Part shown: positions 1-7,601 of the stretch, piece after piece | Layout: each line of letters begins with the position of its first letter | Position numbering within the stretch: the stretch's first letter is position 1 | Origin: Anaerosacchariphilus hominis | GTDB taxonomy: Bacteria; Bacillota; Clostridia; Lachnospirales; Lachnospiraceae | NCBI RefSeq assembly: GCF_014290175.1 | Contig: NZ_JACOOR010000006.1 | Location: 62,001-126,000, forward strand | Length of the DNA: 64,000 nucleotides | Direction: 5' to 3' | The notes under the pieces: generated by a model | The model's database searches: none | Told to the model about the DNA's origin: nothing | What the model saw: the letters and a program-made list of their open reading frames with translations, nothing else | Made by a program: the position numbers and the translations under genes

Positions 1-15
1 TTATGTTGTAATAGT

Positions 16-44
16 AATATAGATCAGTTTTGTATTTCTGTCAA
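16..44 (-). promoter_or_regulatory. Sigma-A promoter firing left out of the window
   Basis: On the minus strand there is TTGACA (39-44), a 17-bp spacer and TATATT (16-21). It points away from the ROK gene, so a divergently transcribed gene probably lies just left of the window and may be a target of the ROK regulator. That target is inferred, not seen. Confidence 0.6.
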
Positions 45-86
45 TACATTTTTTATTTGTTTTTTCTAAAATAATCCTGATTTTCA

Positions 87-115
87 TTGACATTCTTGGT
101 TTTTTTTGATAAGTT
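87..115 (+). promoter_or_regulatory. Promoter of the ROK regulator gene
   Basis: TTGACA (87-92), 17-bp spacer, TAAGTT (110-115). The -35 box is perfect and the -10 box weak. The first of two TTTTGATAAGT copies (104-114) overlaps the -10, which fits autorepression. Confidence 0.5.
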
Positions 116-150
116 TTTCACATGAGGGATTTGTTTTGATAAGTCTTATC
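104..150 (+). promoter_or_regulatory. Operator-like repeats upstream of the ROK gene
   Basis: TTTTGATAAGT occurs at 104-114 and again at 134-144, exactly 30 bp apart (about three helical turns). The second copy is part of a 13-bp dyad, GATAAGTCTTATC (138-150). The placement over and just downstream of the putative -10 box suggests binding by the adjacent ROK protein. Confidence 0.5.
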
Positions 151-182
151 GTAACAAATACTATCGGAGGTAACTTACCAAC

Positions 183-1214
183 ATGGATAAACCTATTCGT
201 AACACCATGCTGCTGAAGCAGCAAAACAAAGAACTGATCATTTCCGCCTTCCGGGAAATCGGACAGGGCACCCGCAATGATATTGCGCAGCTGACAGGCT
301 TAAGCATCTCCACCTGCGGAAACATCATGCGGGAGCTGGTAGCGTCCGGCGAGCTGATTGCAGGTGATATGGCTCCCTCCCAGGGCGGACGGCCTTCCAA
401 GATCTATATTTATAATGCAGATACCCGTCTTGCGCTGGCCATCTCCCTTGTAGCCAACGGCGCATTCAATCAGATTGAAATTGCTGTCGTCAATCTCTCC
501 GGAAATATTCTGGTAAGAGAATCCTATATGCAGCCCCTTTCGCAGCTGTCTTTTGAGTTTCTGGATTCCCTGATACAAAAGCAATTTGAAAATACGCCCC
601 AGATCCAGGCCATCGGAATCGGGATTCCCGGTATGGTGGTGCACGGTGAAGTGCTTTACTGTGATGTTCCTAATCTGGAGCAGCTGAATCTGCGCGATTT
701 GCTGCAGGACAAATACCATGTAAAGGTTCTGATTGACAATGAGATGCATTTTAAAACCTTTGGCTATTATCAGACTCACAATACGGCGAATCTGAAAAAC
801 TGCGCGCTTCTGAACGCTCCCGAGAATTATACCTATGGAGCCGGATTTATCGTGAATGGACATCTGCTCCGCGGAAACGCCAATTTTTCCGGTGAGATCA
901 ACTATCTGCCCTATGTATCCTCCCGGGAGGAGCTGATTGCCCAATGTTCCCGGGATGATACCTTTGTGGATCTGATTTCCAAGGTTATCATCTCCATTAT
1001 CACGATTGTGGATCCCAAATATCTGATTCTGTGCGGTTTTCGTTTTACCAGTGCGCTTGTGGATCAGATTCGGGAACGGCTTGCGTCCGTGCTGCCTGCG
1101 AAGCTTCTGCCGGAGCTGGTGCTCCAGCCGGATATTTCGGATGAATATCTGACCGGTATTATTACGGTTATCTGCAACCTGATTACGGAAAAGGAACCCT
1201 ACGCAGTAGAATAA
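183..1214 (+). CDS. ROK-family transcriptional regulator
   Basis: 343 aa. An N-terminal winged helix-turn-helix (about residues 10-70, including GTRNDIAQLTGLSIST) is followed by a ROK/hexokinase-like fold. Recognisable ROK blocks are GIGIPGMV near 145, LIDNEMHFKTFGYY near 190 and GHLLRGNANFSGEIN near 230. The ROK zinc signature CxCGxxGCxE after the GEI block is missing, and the N-terminal DxGGT-type phosphate loop is not evident, so it is probably a ligand-sensing repressor rather than a sugar kinase. A GGAGG lies 13 bp before the ATG. It is transcribed alone and ends at a strong terminator. Such proteins usually control sugar uptake or catabolism; the target here may be the divergent gene to the left of the window. 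The ligand cannot be inferred. Confidence 0.88.
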   Translation: MDKPIRNTMLLKQQNKELIISAFREIGQGTRNDIAQLTGLSISTCGNIMRELVASGELIAGDMAPSQGGRPSKIYIYNADTRLALAISLVANGAFNQIEIAVVNLSGNILVRESYMQPLSQLSFEFLDSLIQKQFENTPQIQAIGIGIPGMVVHGEVLYCDVPNLEQLNLRDLLQDKYHVKVLIDNEMHFKTFGYYQTHNTANLKNCALLNAPENYTYGAGFIVNGHLLRGNANFSGEINYLPYVSSREELIAQCSRDDTFVDLISKVIISIITIVDPKYLILCGFRFTSALVDQIRERLASVLPAKLLPELVLQPDISDEYLTGIITVICNLITEKEPYAVE

Positions 1215-1221
1215 ACAGTAC

Positions 1222-1269
1222 AAAAAGCCCGTGAAGCTCAGATTTTTCTGAACCTCACGGGCTTTTTTT
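1222..1269. terminator. Bidirectional intrinsic terminator
   Basis: AGCCCGTGA (1226-1234) pairs with TCACGGGCT (1254-1262), with an inner CTCAG/CTGA extension around a T-rich loop. It is flanked by T-runs on both strands, so it can end both the ROK transcript (+) and the convergent dipeptidase transcript (-). Confidence 0.9.
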
Positions 1270-1317
1270 CGCCTGTTTTCCGGATTTTTGTGATTGCATT
1301 GTCGGTTTTACATGATT

Positions 1318-2385
1318 TTACTTTAATATTCTGCGATAATACCGCAGGAAGTTGCCGCCCACGACGCCTTTCACCGCCTCTGTATCCATGCCCCGCTGCA
1401 ATAACAATGCGGTCAGCTTCACCATCTCGCCGTGATGGGCCAGCACGTCATAATTCTCTGTCTCAAACCGGATACGCGGGGTAGCATCTTCCAGTCCTTT
1501 GCAGAGATCAAAGCCGTAGCCCACATGGGCCGGGCCTGCGATACGGATCAGATGCTCGGCGTGTTCGCAGAGGCGGAGCAGGGCTGCGTCGGCCTCCTGT
1601 TCCGCCGGAGTCGTGGTCTCCGGCATAATGCCCGTGAGATACCCGCAGGCATTCAGCCCGATGACGCCGCCGCGCCCCGCGATTTCACGAATCTGGGCAT
1701 CTATCAGGTTCCGGTAATTCTCGTTCACAGCCCAGGCGTCCGAGTGGCTGGCCATAAAGGGCTGCTCCGTCAGATCGCAGACATCCCGAAAGCCATCGTT
1801 GCTTAAGTGGCTCACATCCAGCCACATACCGAGCCGTTCCATTTTTCGGACTGCTTCTTTGCCAAGCTCCGTCAGGCCGCCCGGGATCTCCCGGAACTGA
1901 CCGGCCGTGCAGCAGCCCGTGGCAAAGGCGTTACGGCGGCTCCAGGTAAGGCCTGCGCCCCGCACGCCCAGGTTGTAGAAGGTGCGGAGCAGGGACAAAT
2001 CATTCCCCAGGGGATCGAGGCCCTCCATGGACAGCAGAATCGAGATACGGCCCGCCGCCAGGTTCTCGTCCAGTTCCGCGCGGCTGGCGGTCACGCAGAT
2101 GCGGTCATTCACCGGCTCCACATCCTCCTTCAGGGCCGTAATCTGCCCCAGGGCCTTTCGGAGGCCCAGCTCCGGTAAATCACGGTTATTGATAAAGATG
2201 GACGAGACCACGATGTTCAGTCCTGCCTTTTCAAAATACGGCAGATACCGCCGTTCCACCACGCCCTGCTCCCCGGTCAGGCAGCGTTCGCAGACCTCCG
2301 CCGCCAGATCGAAGTGGGCGTCCACCACCGGGGATTCCTGATGGATCCTTCTTGCCTGTTTCAGATACTTTTCCTGTATGCGCAT
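1318..2385 (-). CDS. Membrane dipeptidase, peptidase family M19
   Basis: 355 aa, close to the family norm. M19 (renal dipeptidase) enzymes are zinc-dependent TIM-barrel hydrolases that cleave dipeptides. The N-terminal metal motif is DAHFDL (H24, D26); further expected ligands sit in SMEGLDP (Glu), DVSHLSN and SHSDAWAV (His), and VGYGFDL is the C-terminal Asp block. No signal peptide is visible, so the enzyme is probably cytoplasmic. The start has GGAG five bases upstream. It lies 29 bp downstream of the histidine kinase gene on the same strand and probably shares its transcript. The substrate is not determinable. Confidence 0.9.
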   Translation of the reverse strand: MRIQEKYLKQARRIHQESPVVDAHFDLAAEVCERCLTGEQGVVERRYLPYFEKAGLNIVVSSIFINNRDLPELGLRKALGQITALKEDVEPVNDRICVTASRAELDENLAAGRISILLSMEGLDPLGNDLSLLRTFYNLGVRGAGLTWSRRNAFATGCCTAGQFREIPGGLTELGKEAVRKMERLGMWLDVSHLSNDGFRDVCDLTEQPFMASHSDAWAVNENYRNLIDAQIREIAGRGGVIGLNACGYLTGIMPETTTPAEQEADAALLRLCEHAEHLIRIAGPAHVGYGFDLCKGLEDATPRIRFETENYDVLAHHGEMVKLTALLLQRGMDTEAVKGVVGGNFLRYYRRILK

Positions 2386-2414
2386 ACTGTCTCCGCTCTC
2401 TTTCTTACTTATTC

Positions 2415-4604
2415 TTACGCTTCTTTCCTGTTATCCGTCACCCCAAAACTCACCACCGCCGTAAACAGATCTGCGTCGTTCTCCACCCGGAAGCTGCCGC
2501 CGCAGGCCTCGGTGAAGCTTTTGGCGATGGACAGGCCCAGGCCGCTGCCGCCGTCTGTCCGGCTCTTGTCGCCCCGGACGAAGCGCTCAGTGAAATCGAT
2601 GCCGTCGCCCAGTTCGGTGGCCGACGTATTTTTCATCACCGCCGTTGCCTTACCATCCTTTTCCGTCAGGGTCAGGTACACGCGGGAGCCGGTCAGGGAA
2701 TACTTCAGCGCGTTCTGCAACAGGTTCTGGAATACACGGTACATGCGCTGGCCGTCCGCTGTAATCTCCACTGGTTTTTCCGGGATGGATACCCGCATGG
2801 ACAGGCCGCTCTGCTCGATGGGTTCCGCCATATCCGCCAGGGTCTGTCGCAAAAGCTTGGCGAAATCCAGCTTCTCCGGCTTCACCTTCAGCTCGCCGGA
2901 AGCCGCCTTACTCACCTCGAACACGTCCTGCACCATGGCGCTTAAGCGCTCGGATTTTTCACCCAGGACACGGATGTAGTCCTTCACATCCTCGGGCAGA
3001 TTTTCCTCCTGCTTCAGGATGTCCACGTAGCTGACGATGGAAGTCAGGGGCGTCTTGATGTCGTGGGACACATTGGCCACCAGTTCCACCTTCATGCGCT
3101 CGCTCTTCGTGCGCTCCCGGATGGCCGCCTCCATGCCCTCCTGGATGCCGTTCAGGTCCTCCGCCGCCGCTTTCAGATCACTGTCCTCCGGCAAGGACAG
3201 CGCATTTCCTATATCGCCGTTCCGAATGACCCGGATCTGTTCCGTCAGAGCGCCCAGATCCTCGGCCAGTCTGCGTACCTTCCCCGCATAGAAGAAGCCC
3301 ACAAAGGGAATCAGGGAGCGTCGCTGCCATTTCACCAGCTTTTTCTGTACGGGCTGCTTCAGATCCCGGGTCCGGATGCTGCGCCGCAGACGGCCGATGA
3401 TGCTCTTCTGCTGTCCCTTATTCCGGCGCAGATCGGTGACGCCCAGATACAGCGGCCAGAAGCTCAGCAGCCAGAAGCTGAAAAAGCCGTCCAGATGGAA
3501 CGCCAGATAATCCCGCGCCTGCGGTAGATAGTCCTGAACTCCATAATAAACGAACCGATCCAGACTGAAACCGCTCCAGCTTAAAAAATCAGTTACGAAG
3601 GTCAAAATCAGACAGATTGGGATGATCAGGAAGAACAGCAGCTTGACTTCCAACCAGATTTTTCCAGTCCATCCGGTGATTTTTTCCCGGCCTGCCCTGC
3701 GCGGTTTCCGCAGCGCCCACGCCAGAAGTAACAAAAGGAGAGCCGCCGCCAGACCGGCTTTGCTGCGTACCAGCTGCTGCCGTTCTGCCGTCAGACTCTC
3801 CTTCAGACGGTAGAGGACGCCGCCGTATCGGTTGGTTCCATTTGTGCCGCTGACCACATAGAGCCTGGGCTCCTTCGCAGCTGCCAGATAGACCGCGATG
3901 GCTTTCGCCTCGTCCCCGGCTGTGAAATTCTGATAGCCCGGCACGGCCCAGCGGCTCTTCTCCCGGTAAATACCGTCGCCGTAGACGTCTACGGTCTGAC
4001 CGTCCTTTTCCATGGCTACCTTGCCGTCGCCGTCCTTATTGTAGGTCAGCTGAAAATTATACTCCTCCGCCGGAATCCAGGCCGCGAAATCCATACCAAT
4101 GCTGGCATTTTCCGCGTCCAGTCCGTCGATGTTCGTATAGGTCAGTTTTCCGTCTTTGAACACCGCGTAACGCAGGTTCTGGTCGGCTTTCAGCTCTTCC
4201 AGATAGGCATTAAAATCCGCCGTGCTGTATTCACCTGCTTCTGTGGCTGCCTCTTCATAACTCATGGAGCCTGAGTAACCAGACGTCCACCATTCGGATA
4301 TGACCGTACCGCTATCCTCTGTAACCGTATCTGTCGCATAAGAATCATACGCATAGTCGGAATCACTGTAGCTGTACTGATAGCGCACCCAGTCCTTCCC
4401 CTTGAGCCCGATACCGATCAGATCCTCCAGCCGGTTCGATATCCTGGTCGCAAATTCCTGTGTCTTCTGATAATCGGACTGCCGCAGATCTGTGTTCGAA
4501 ATCAGGGTCAGCATGGAAATGAAGTTGTAAATCAGCAACGTCATTCCCAGAAAGAAGGCAAGCATTCCTATCCAGATTTTAGATTTTTTCCATCTTGTAT
4601 CCAA
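2415..4604 (-). CDS. Sensor histidine kinase
   Basis: 729 aa. The N-terminus has one membrane helix (about 11-36), a long extracellular sensor region (about 37-280, rich in Tyr, Asp and Ser) and about three more hydrophobic segments (about 285-400). The HisKA motif VANVSHDIKTPLTS has the phosphoacceptor at H514. An N-box (LLQNALKYS, about 625-635) and a G-box (GGSGLGLSIAK, about 685-695) complete the ATPase domain. The start appears to be TTG, overlapping the upstream response regulator by 26 bp, with AGGTGG nine bases before it. The pair should be translationally coupled. Sensors with several helices and a large external loop often monitor the envelope; the signal is unknown. Confidence 0.92.
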   Translation of the reverse strand: MDTRWKKSKIWIGMLAFFLGMTLLIYNFISMLTLISNTDLRQSDYQKTQEFATRISNRLEDLIGIGLKGKDWVRYQYSYSDSDYAYDSYATDTVTEDSGTVISEWWTSGYSGSMSYEEAATEAGEYSTADFNAYLEELKADQNLRYAVFKDGKLTYTNIDGLDAENASIGMDFAAWIPAEEYNFQLTYNKDGDGKVAMEKDGQTVDVYGDGIYREKSRWAVPGYQNFTAGDEAKAIAVYLAAAKEPRLYVVSGTNGTNRYGGVLYRLKESLTAERQQLVRSKAGLAAALLLLLLAWALRKPRRAGREKITGWTGKIWLEVKLLFFLIIPICLILTFVTDFLSWSGFSLDRFVYYGVQDYLPQARDYLAFHLDGFFSFWLLSFWPLYLGVTDLRRNKGQQKSIIGRLRRSIRTRDLKQPVQKKLVKWQRRSLIPFVGFFYAGKVRRLAEDLGALTEQIRVIRNGDIGNALSLPEDSDLKAAAEDLNGIQEGMEAAIRERTKSERMKVELVANVSHDIKTPLTSIVSYVDILKQEENLPEDVKDYIRVLGEKSERLSAMVQDVFEVSKAASGELKVKPEKLDFAKLLRQTLADMAEPIEQSGLSMRVSIPEKPVEITADGQRMYRVFQNLLQNALKYSLTGSRVYLTLTEKDGKATAVMKNTSATELGDGIDFTERFVRGDKSRTDGGSGLGLSIAKSFTEACGGSFRVENDADLFTAVVSFGVTDNRKEA

Positions 4605-5277
4605 TTCCCCACACCACCTTTAAATATTCCGGTTCTTTCGGATTAAGCTCGATCTTTTCACGAATGCGGCGGATATGTACCATAACCGTATTCTCCGGCG
4701 CGTAGGCTTCCTCCTCCCAGACCCGGCGGTAGATCTCCTCCGCCGGAAAGACGCGACCACGGTTCTTCATCAGAAGCTCCACAATCTTTGTCTCGGTGGC
4801 GGTCAGCCGCACCGGCTCTCCGTCTGCGTACAGAGTCCGCTCGGACTGGCGATAGCAAAGACGGCCGTTTCGGATCTCATCCCCGGATACGCCCGCATGG
4901 ATATCACCCAGCATCGTATAGCGCCGAAGCTGGCTTTTCACCCGGGCTGCCAGCTCCTGGGGATGAAAGGGCTTCGCCACATAGTCGTCGGCTCCCATGG
5001 ACAACCCTAAGATTTTGTCGGTCTCCTCGCTTTTGGCGCTGAGGACAATGATCGGGATATTTTTCCGCTCCCGAATCTTCATGACGGCGGACAGTCCGTC
5101 CAGGCGCGGCATCATCACATCCATAAGGATGAGCTGCACCGGCTTCTCCACCGCCAGTTCCAGGGCCTCTAGGCCGTCGTAGGCCTTCAGCACCTGATAG
5201 CCCTCTTTTTCCAGTAGCAGGCTTATGGCCCGCACAATCTCTCTGTCGTCGTCTACCACCAGTACGCATTCGTTCAT
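4579..5277 (-). CDS. OmpR/PhoB-family response regulator
   Basis: 232 aa. The receiver domain has an acidic pocket (VVDDD, 7-11), phospho-acceptor D53 in LILMDVMMP and conserved K102 in AKPF. The C-terminal winged helix (about 130-230) has the OmpR pattern, with LTATETKIVELL and the VHIRRIREKIE recognition region. GGAG precedes the ATG by nine bases. It overlaps the kinase gene by 26 bp. Three TTTCTTAC repeats just upstream suggest autoregulation. Confidence 0.94.
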   Translation of the reverse strand: MNECVLVVDDDREIVRAISLLLEKEGYQVLKAYDGLEALELAVEKPVQLILMDVMMPRLDGLSAVMKIRERKNIPIIVLSAKSEETDKILGLSMGADDYVAKPFHPQELAARVKSQLRRYTMLGDIHAGVSGDEIRNGRLCYRQSERTLYADGEPVRLTATETKIVELLMKNRGRVFPAEEIYRRVWEEEAYAPENTVMVHIRRIREKIELNPKEPEYLKVVWGIGYKMEKI

Positions 5278-5318
5278 ATTTGCTCTCTCCTTTTCCGGTG
5301 GTTTCAGAATACCCTTTC

Positions 5319-5361
5319 TTTCTTACGGGACACCGGAGGATTTTCTTACAGCTTTCTTACA
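5319..5361 (-). promoter_or_regulatory. Direct repeats upstream of the response regulator
   Basis: TTTCTTACA occurs at 5342-5350 and 5353-5361, exactly 11 bp apart, and TTTCTTAC again at 5319-5326, 23 bp away. Direct repeats with 11-bp periodicity are the usual binding layout for OmpR-family regulators. The block overlaps the stop codon of the gene upstream (5357). Confidence 0.5.
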
Positions 5362-5911
5362 ATCTCAAATCTTTTTCATTGACCGGGTTATAGAAAATCT
5401 GTACCTGCTCGATATGGGGCGCGCCCACCACGGAAATCAATTCGCCACGCTTCAGACCCGCCAGGACTTTGTCCTTGGCCTCCATTAGATTCTGAAAATC
5501 ACTCTCGTCCGTATTCTCCCAGTAGCAGTGAAGCTCCAGGGCCGGGGTGCGGGTCTGCCGCCAGGTGTCGGCGTCGTTGTCGTAATATTCGTCTTCCTGG
5601 ACGGTCTCTTCGATCCGCGGCTCCACCATAGCCTGATTGTAGGTAATGCGGAACAGTACGGTATTTTCCGGAATGCTCTCGTCGGCTTCCACCTCGGGAG
5701 CTGTATCCCAGTAGCCGTCAATATTCCAGACGCCCTGCTCCGGATCGATTTCTCTGCTGATATCTCTGGTGACCATATTTGTCTCGCCGACCACCTCCGT
5801 ACCGCCGTAAGCCAGGCTTGAAAATTCTCCGAAGGCCACGCCCGCGCCGCTGCCGGTCAGCAGAACGCCGCTGCAAAAGATACCGATGGTTATTTTATGA
5901 AATCTGGTCAT
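5357..5911 (-). CDS. Exported or membrane-anchored protein of unknown function
   Basis: 184 aa from the chosen start. The family is not recognised. The N-terminus MTRFHKITIGIFCSGVLL looks like a signal peptide or anchor; the rest is soluble and acidic. The ATG at 5911 has AGGAGG at an ideal 6-nt spacing, whereas the ATG at 5917 abuts the same site. A longer upstream frame would only read the acidic tail of the preceding gene out of frame as Lys/Arg-rich sequence. It overlaps the HAAS-domain gene by 17 bp, so it is the third gene of a PadR-HAAS-exported protein unit. It may be regulated with the envelope sensor pair that follows, which is inference. Confidence 0.75.
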   Translation of the reverse strand: MTRFHKITIGIFCSGVLLTGSGAGVAFGEFSSLAYGGTEVVGETNMVTRDISREIDPEQGVWNIDGYWDTAPEVEADESIPENTVLFRITYNQAMVEPRIEETVQEDEYYDNDADTWRQTRTPALELHCYWENTDESDFQNLMEAKDKVLAGLKRGELISVVGAPHIEQVQIFYNPVNEKDLRL

Positions 5912-6902
5912 GTTCATCCTCCTCTGCTTCCATGTCCCCGTCTGTGAAATCGTCCTCGTCGGGTTCTTTCTCTTCGAACTCTTCCTCTTCGAGTTCTTCC
6001 TCTTCCGGCTCTTCGTCCGTGTCATCTGCATTTTCCAGGATGACGGTTTTTTCTGCAGTCTTTTTCCGGCGAATCAGGCCCCAGGCCGCGCAGGTCAGCG
6101 CGCCCCCGCAGAGGATACCGCCAAGAGCTATCAGGGTCATGCCCATGAGCGGGTAGCCCTGGAAGCAGAGAATCAGGATTGCTCCGAAGCAGAAAATGGA
6201 GGCAATGGTTCCAAGTGCCAGACCAGCTGCCGCGCAGAACCACAAGACGTTCCAGCAGAGGCGCAGGCCCCAGCGGAGCAGATCCCAGCAAATACGGGAC
6301 AGCTTTCCTGCCACGCGGGCCAGGCTGGCAATCAGATGGCCGCACCCTTTCAGGATATCATGGCAGAAGCCCAGGAACATTTCAATGATGCCCTGCCGGG
6401 ACTGTGCGGTCTGCCCGCCAATCGTCGCCTGACAGTATCCGGCTCCGTCTTTCTCTGAATGCGAACTGTTCCCGTCTGCCTGCTGTCCGACGGTTTCCTG
6501 TCCGTTCGGCGCTTCTGCTCCCTCCGCCTGCTTCTTATAAAACGGCTTTCCGATCCAGGCGCAGACCTCTCTGAGCCACTGTCCCAGCTTCTTTCCCGCA
6601 CGTTTCAGGAATCCGCCCGCCTGCCGGATACCCTGCTCCGCGGACTGGGCTGCGCTCTCAAAATCCATTTTAACCCGTCGGCTGCTGTCACCGTACTCCG
6701 GATTCACATGGTACGCCTCCAGAATCTCCGCCGCCAGCTCCTTCACCGGACCGAAATCGCCGATGGCCTCCTCCTCGGACATGCCGTTCTGTATCTTCAT
6801 ATCGATATGCTGAGCATATTCATCCAGAATATCCTGCTGTTCCTGCTGCTCCAAGACCTTCAGATGTCCCGCAAGCTCTGTCAGAAATGCTTCTTTACTC
6901 AT
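5895..6902 (-). CDS. HAAS domain (DUF1700) membrane protein
   Basis: 335 aa. Residues 1-70 (MSKEAFLTELAGHLKVL, then EEEAIGDFGPVKELAAEIL) match the HAAS/DUF1700 helical domain that is typically encoded beside PadR regulators. A middle soluble region (70-190) is followed by hydrophobic segments around 200-290. The C-terminus is almost continuous Glu/Asp (last about 40 residues). It starts 8 bp inside the PadR gene, with GGAGG upstream. HAAS proteins are thought to signal with PadR-type regulators or control membrane partners; the specific role is unknown. Confidence 0.85.
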   Translation of the reverse strand: MSKEAFLTELAGHLKVLEQQEQQDILDEYAQHIDMKIQNGMSEEEAIGDFGPVKELAAEILEAYHVNPEYGDSSRRVKMDFESAAQSAEQGIRQAGGFLKRAGKKLGQWLREVCAWIGKPFYKKQAEGAEAPNGQETVGQQADGNSSHSEKDGAGYCQATIGGQTAQSRQGIIEMFLGFCHDILKGCGHLIASLARVAGKLSRICWDLLRWGLRLCWNVLWFCAAAGLALGTIASIFCFGAILILCFQGYPLMGMTLIALGGILCGGALTCAAWGLIRRKKTAEKTVILENADDTDEEPEEEELEEEEFEEKEPDEDDFTDGDMEAEEDEHDQIS

Positions 6903-7218
6903 ATTGTTCTCCCTCCTTCAGGTACTTACCGACCTGCTGCTGAAATTCTATCCATTCCTTCGCCAGGGAATCCCGGTAGAGAATCCCCGCCGCCGTCAGA
7001 TGGTAATACTTCCGGGGCGGCCCTTCTGTGGACTCCCGAAGGTATGTCTCAAAATAATGTTCATTGGTCAGCCGCTTCAGCAGCGGATAAATGGTTCCCT
7101 CATTCACATCAATGACCCGGGAAACCTCCTCCACCAGCTCGTAGCCGTATCGGTCCTTCCGGCGCACCGCCTCCAGCACAATCAGCTCCAGCACGCCCTT
7201 CTTAAACTGTGGGTTCAT
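6895..7218 (-). CDS. PadR-family transcriptional regulator
   Basis: 107 aa, the size of the short PadR subfamily. The winged helix contains VLEAVRRKDRYGYELVEEVS, then EGTIYPLLKRL and the wing with GPPRKYYHLTAAG, all diagnostic for PadR. The C-terminal helix ends in a glutamine-rich stretch. GGGAGG lies before the ATG. A TTGACA promoter whose spacer is a TTACA-N10-TGTAA dyad lies directly upstream, so it very likely represses its own operon (padR, HAAS gene, exported protein). Confidence 0.93.
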   Translation of the reverse strand: MNPQFKKGVLELIVLEAVRRKDRYGYELVEEVSRVIDVNEGTIYPLLKRLTNEHYFETYLRESTEGPPRKYYHLTAAGILYRDSLAKEWIEFQQQVGKYLKEGEQYE

Positions 7219-7248
7219 CTTATCCCTCCCAACCTTTTGTCTGATATT

Positions 7249-7277
7249 AGGTTACACCTACTACTATGTAATGTCAA
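7249..7277 (-). promoter_or_regulatory. Promoter of the padR operon
   Basis: Minus strand: TTGACA (7272-7277), 17-bp spacer, TAACCT (7249-7254). The start codon is 30 bp downstream of the -10 box. Confidence 0.7.
7252..7271 (-). promoter_or_regulatory. Operator-like dyad in the padR promoter
   Basis: TTACA (7252-7256), 10 bp, TGTAA (7267-7271). The dyad fills the space between the -35 and -10 boxes, where repressor binding would block polymerase. A second inverted repeat, ATTCCGA-N6-TCGGAAT, lies at 7306-7325. Confidence 0.55.
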
Positions 7278-7337
7278 GTACTAAATTTTTATAAGTACTG
7301 ATTAGATTCCGAATTCTATCGGAATTTCCTATTCCAT

Positions 7338-7370
7338 AAAAAAAGACTGAAAGCTTTCCGCTTCCAGTCT
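7338..7370 (-). terminator. Intrinsic terminator of tRNA-Trp
   Basis: AGACTGGAAGC pairs with GCTTTCAGTCT (one G.T wobble), followed on the minus strand by a run of T. It begins 6 bases after the tRNA 3' end. Confidence 0.88.
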
Positions 7371-7376
7371 CAGTAG

Positions 7377-7447
7377 CAGGGGATGAGAGAATCGAACTCC
7401 CACTAAGGGTTTTGGAGACCCCTGTCATGCCATTTGACCAATCCCCT
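7377..7447 (-). tRNA. tRNA-Trp (anticodon CCA)
   Basis: A 71-nt cloverleaf. The acceptor AGGGGAT pairs perfectly with ATCCCCT, with discriminator G. The D-stem is GTC/GAC and the anticodon stem GGGGT/ACCCT with loop CTCCAAA (anticodon CCA). The T-stem GGGAG/CTCTC carries TTCGATT. The 3' CCA is not encoded (CTA follows), so it is added after transcription. It stands alone between radA and the padR operon with its own promoter and terminator. Confidence 0.97.
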
Positions 7448-7452
7448 GTATC

Positions 7453-7488
7453 AAACGTGCTTATTATTTATATCATATAAGCACGTTT
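7453..7488. repeat. Perfect 12-bp inverted repeat at the tRNA-Trp promoter
   Basis: AAACGTGCTTAT (7453-7464) and ATAAGCACGTTT (7477-7488) are perfect inverted copies around a 12-bp AT-rich centre. The centre contains the tRNA -10 box and one arm lies in the promoter spacer. Read on the plus strand it ends in a T-run like a terminator, but no plus-strand gene precedes it. Confidence 0.75.
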
Positions 7489-7496
7489 TTTGTCAA
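7467..7496 (-). promoter_or_regulatory. Promoter of tRNA-Trp
   Basis: Minus strand: TTGACA (7491-7496), 18-bp spacer, TATAAA (7467-7472). The tRNA 5' end is 19 bp downstream of the -10 box. Confidence 0.75.
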
Positions 7497-7531
7497 GTGT
7501 TATTTTCAAATTCTTAGAAAATGGTTTTTAG

Positions 7532-7556
7532 GAAATTGCGCAGAATGCGTAATTTC
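7532..7556 (-). terminator. Hairpin downstream of radA
   Basis: GAAATT-A-CGCA, loop TTC, TGCG-C-AATTTC: ten base pairs with one A.C mismatch, starting 45 bases after the radA stop codon. There is no T-run after it, so it may be a stabilising 3' stem or an imperfect terminator. Confidence 0.4.
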
Positions 7557-7601
7557 TGTGCATCGCGAAACGTGTTACTGTGAACAGCGTGAACTGTAAC
7601 T

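Noticed and set aside
5912..6031. Lys/Arg/Ser-rich N-terminal extension of the exported protein gene
   Set aside because: It is the out-of-frame reading of the acidic tail of the HAAS gene; AGGAGG supports the start at 5911.
7453..7488. Terminator for a rightward gene
   Set aside because: It has a T-run on the plus strand, but no plus-strand gene lies between 1214 and this site; kept as an inverted repeat instead.
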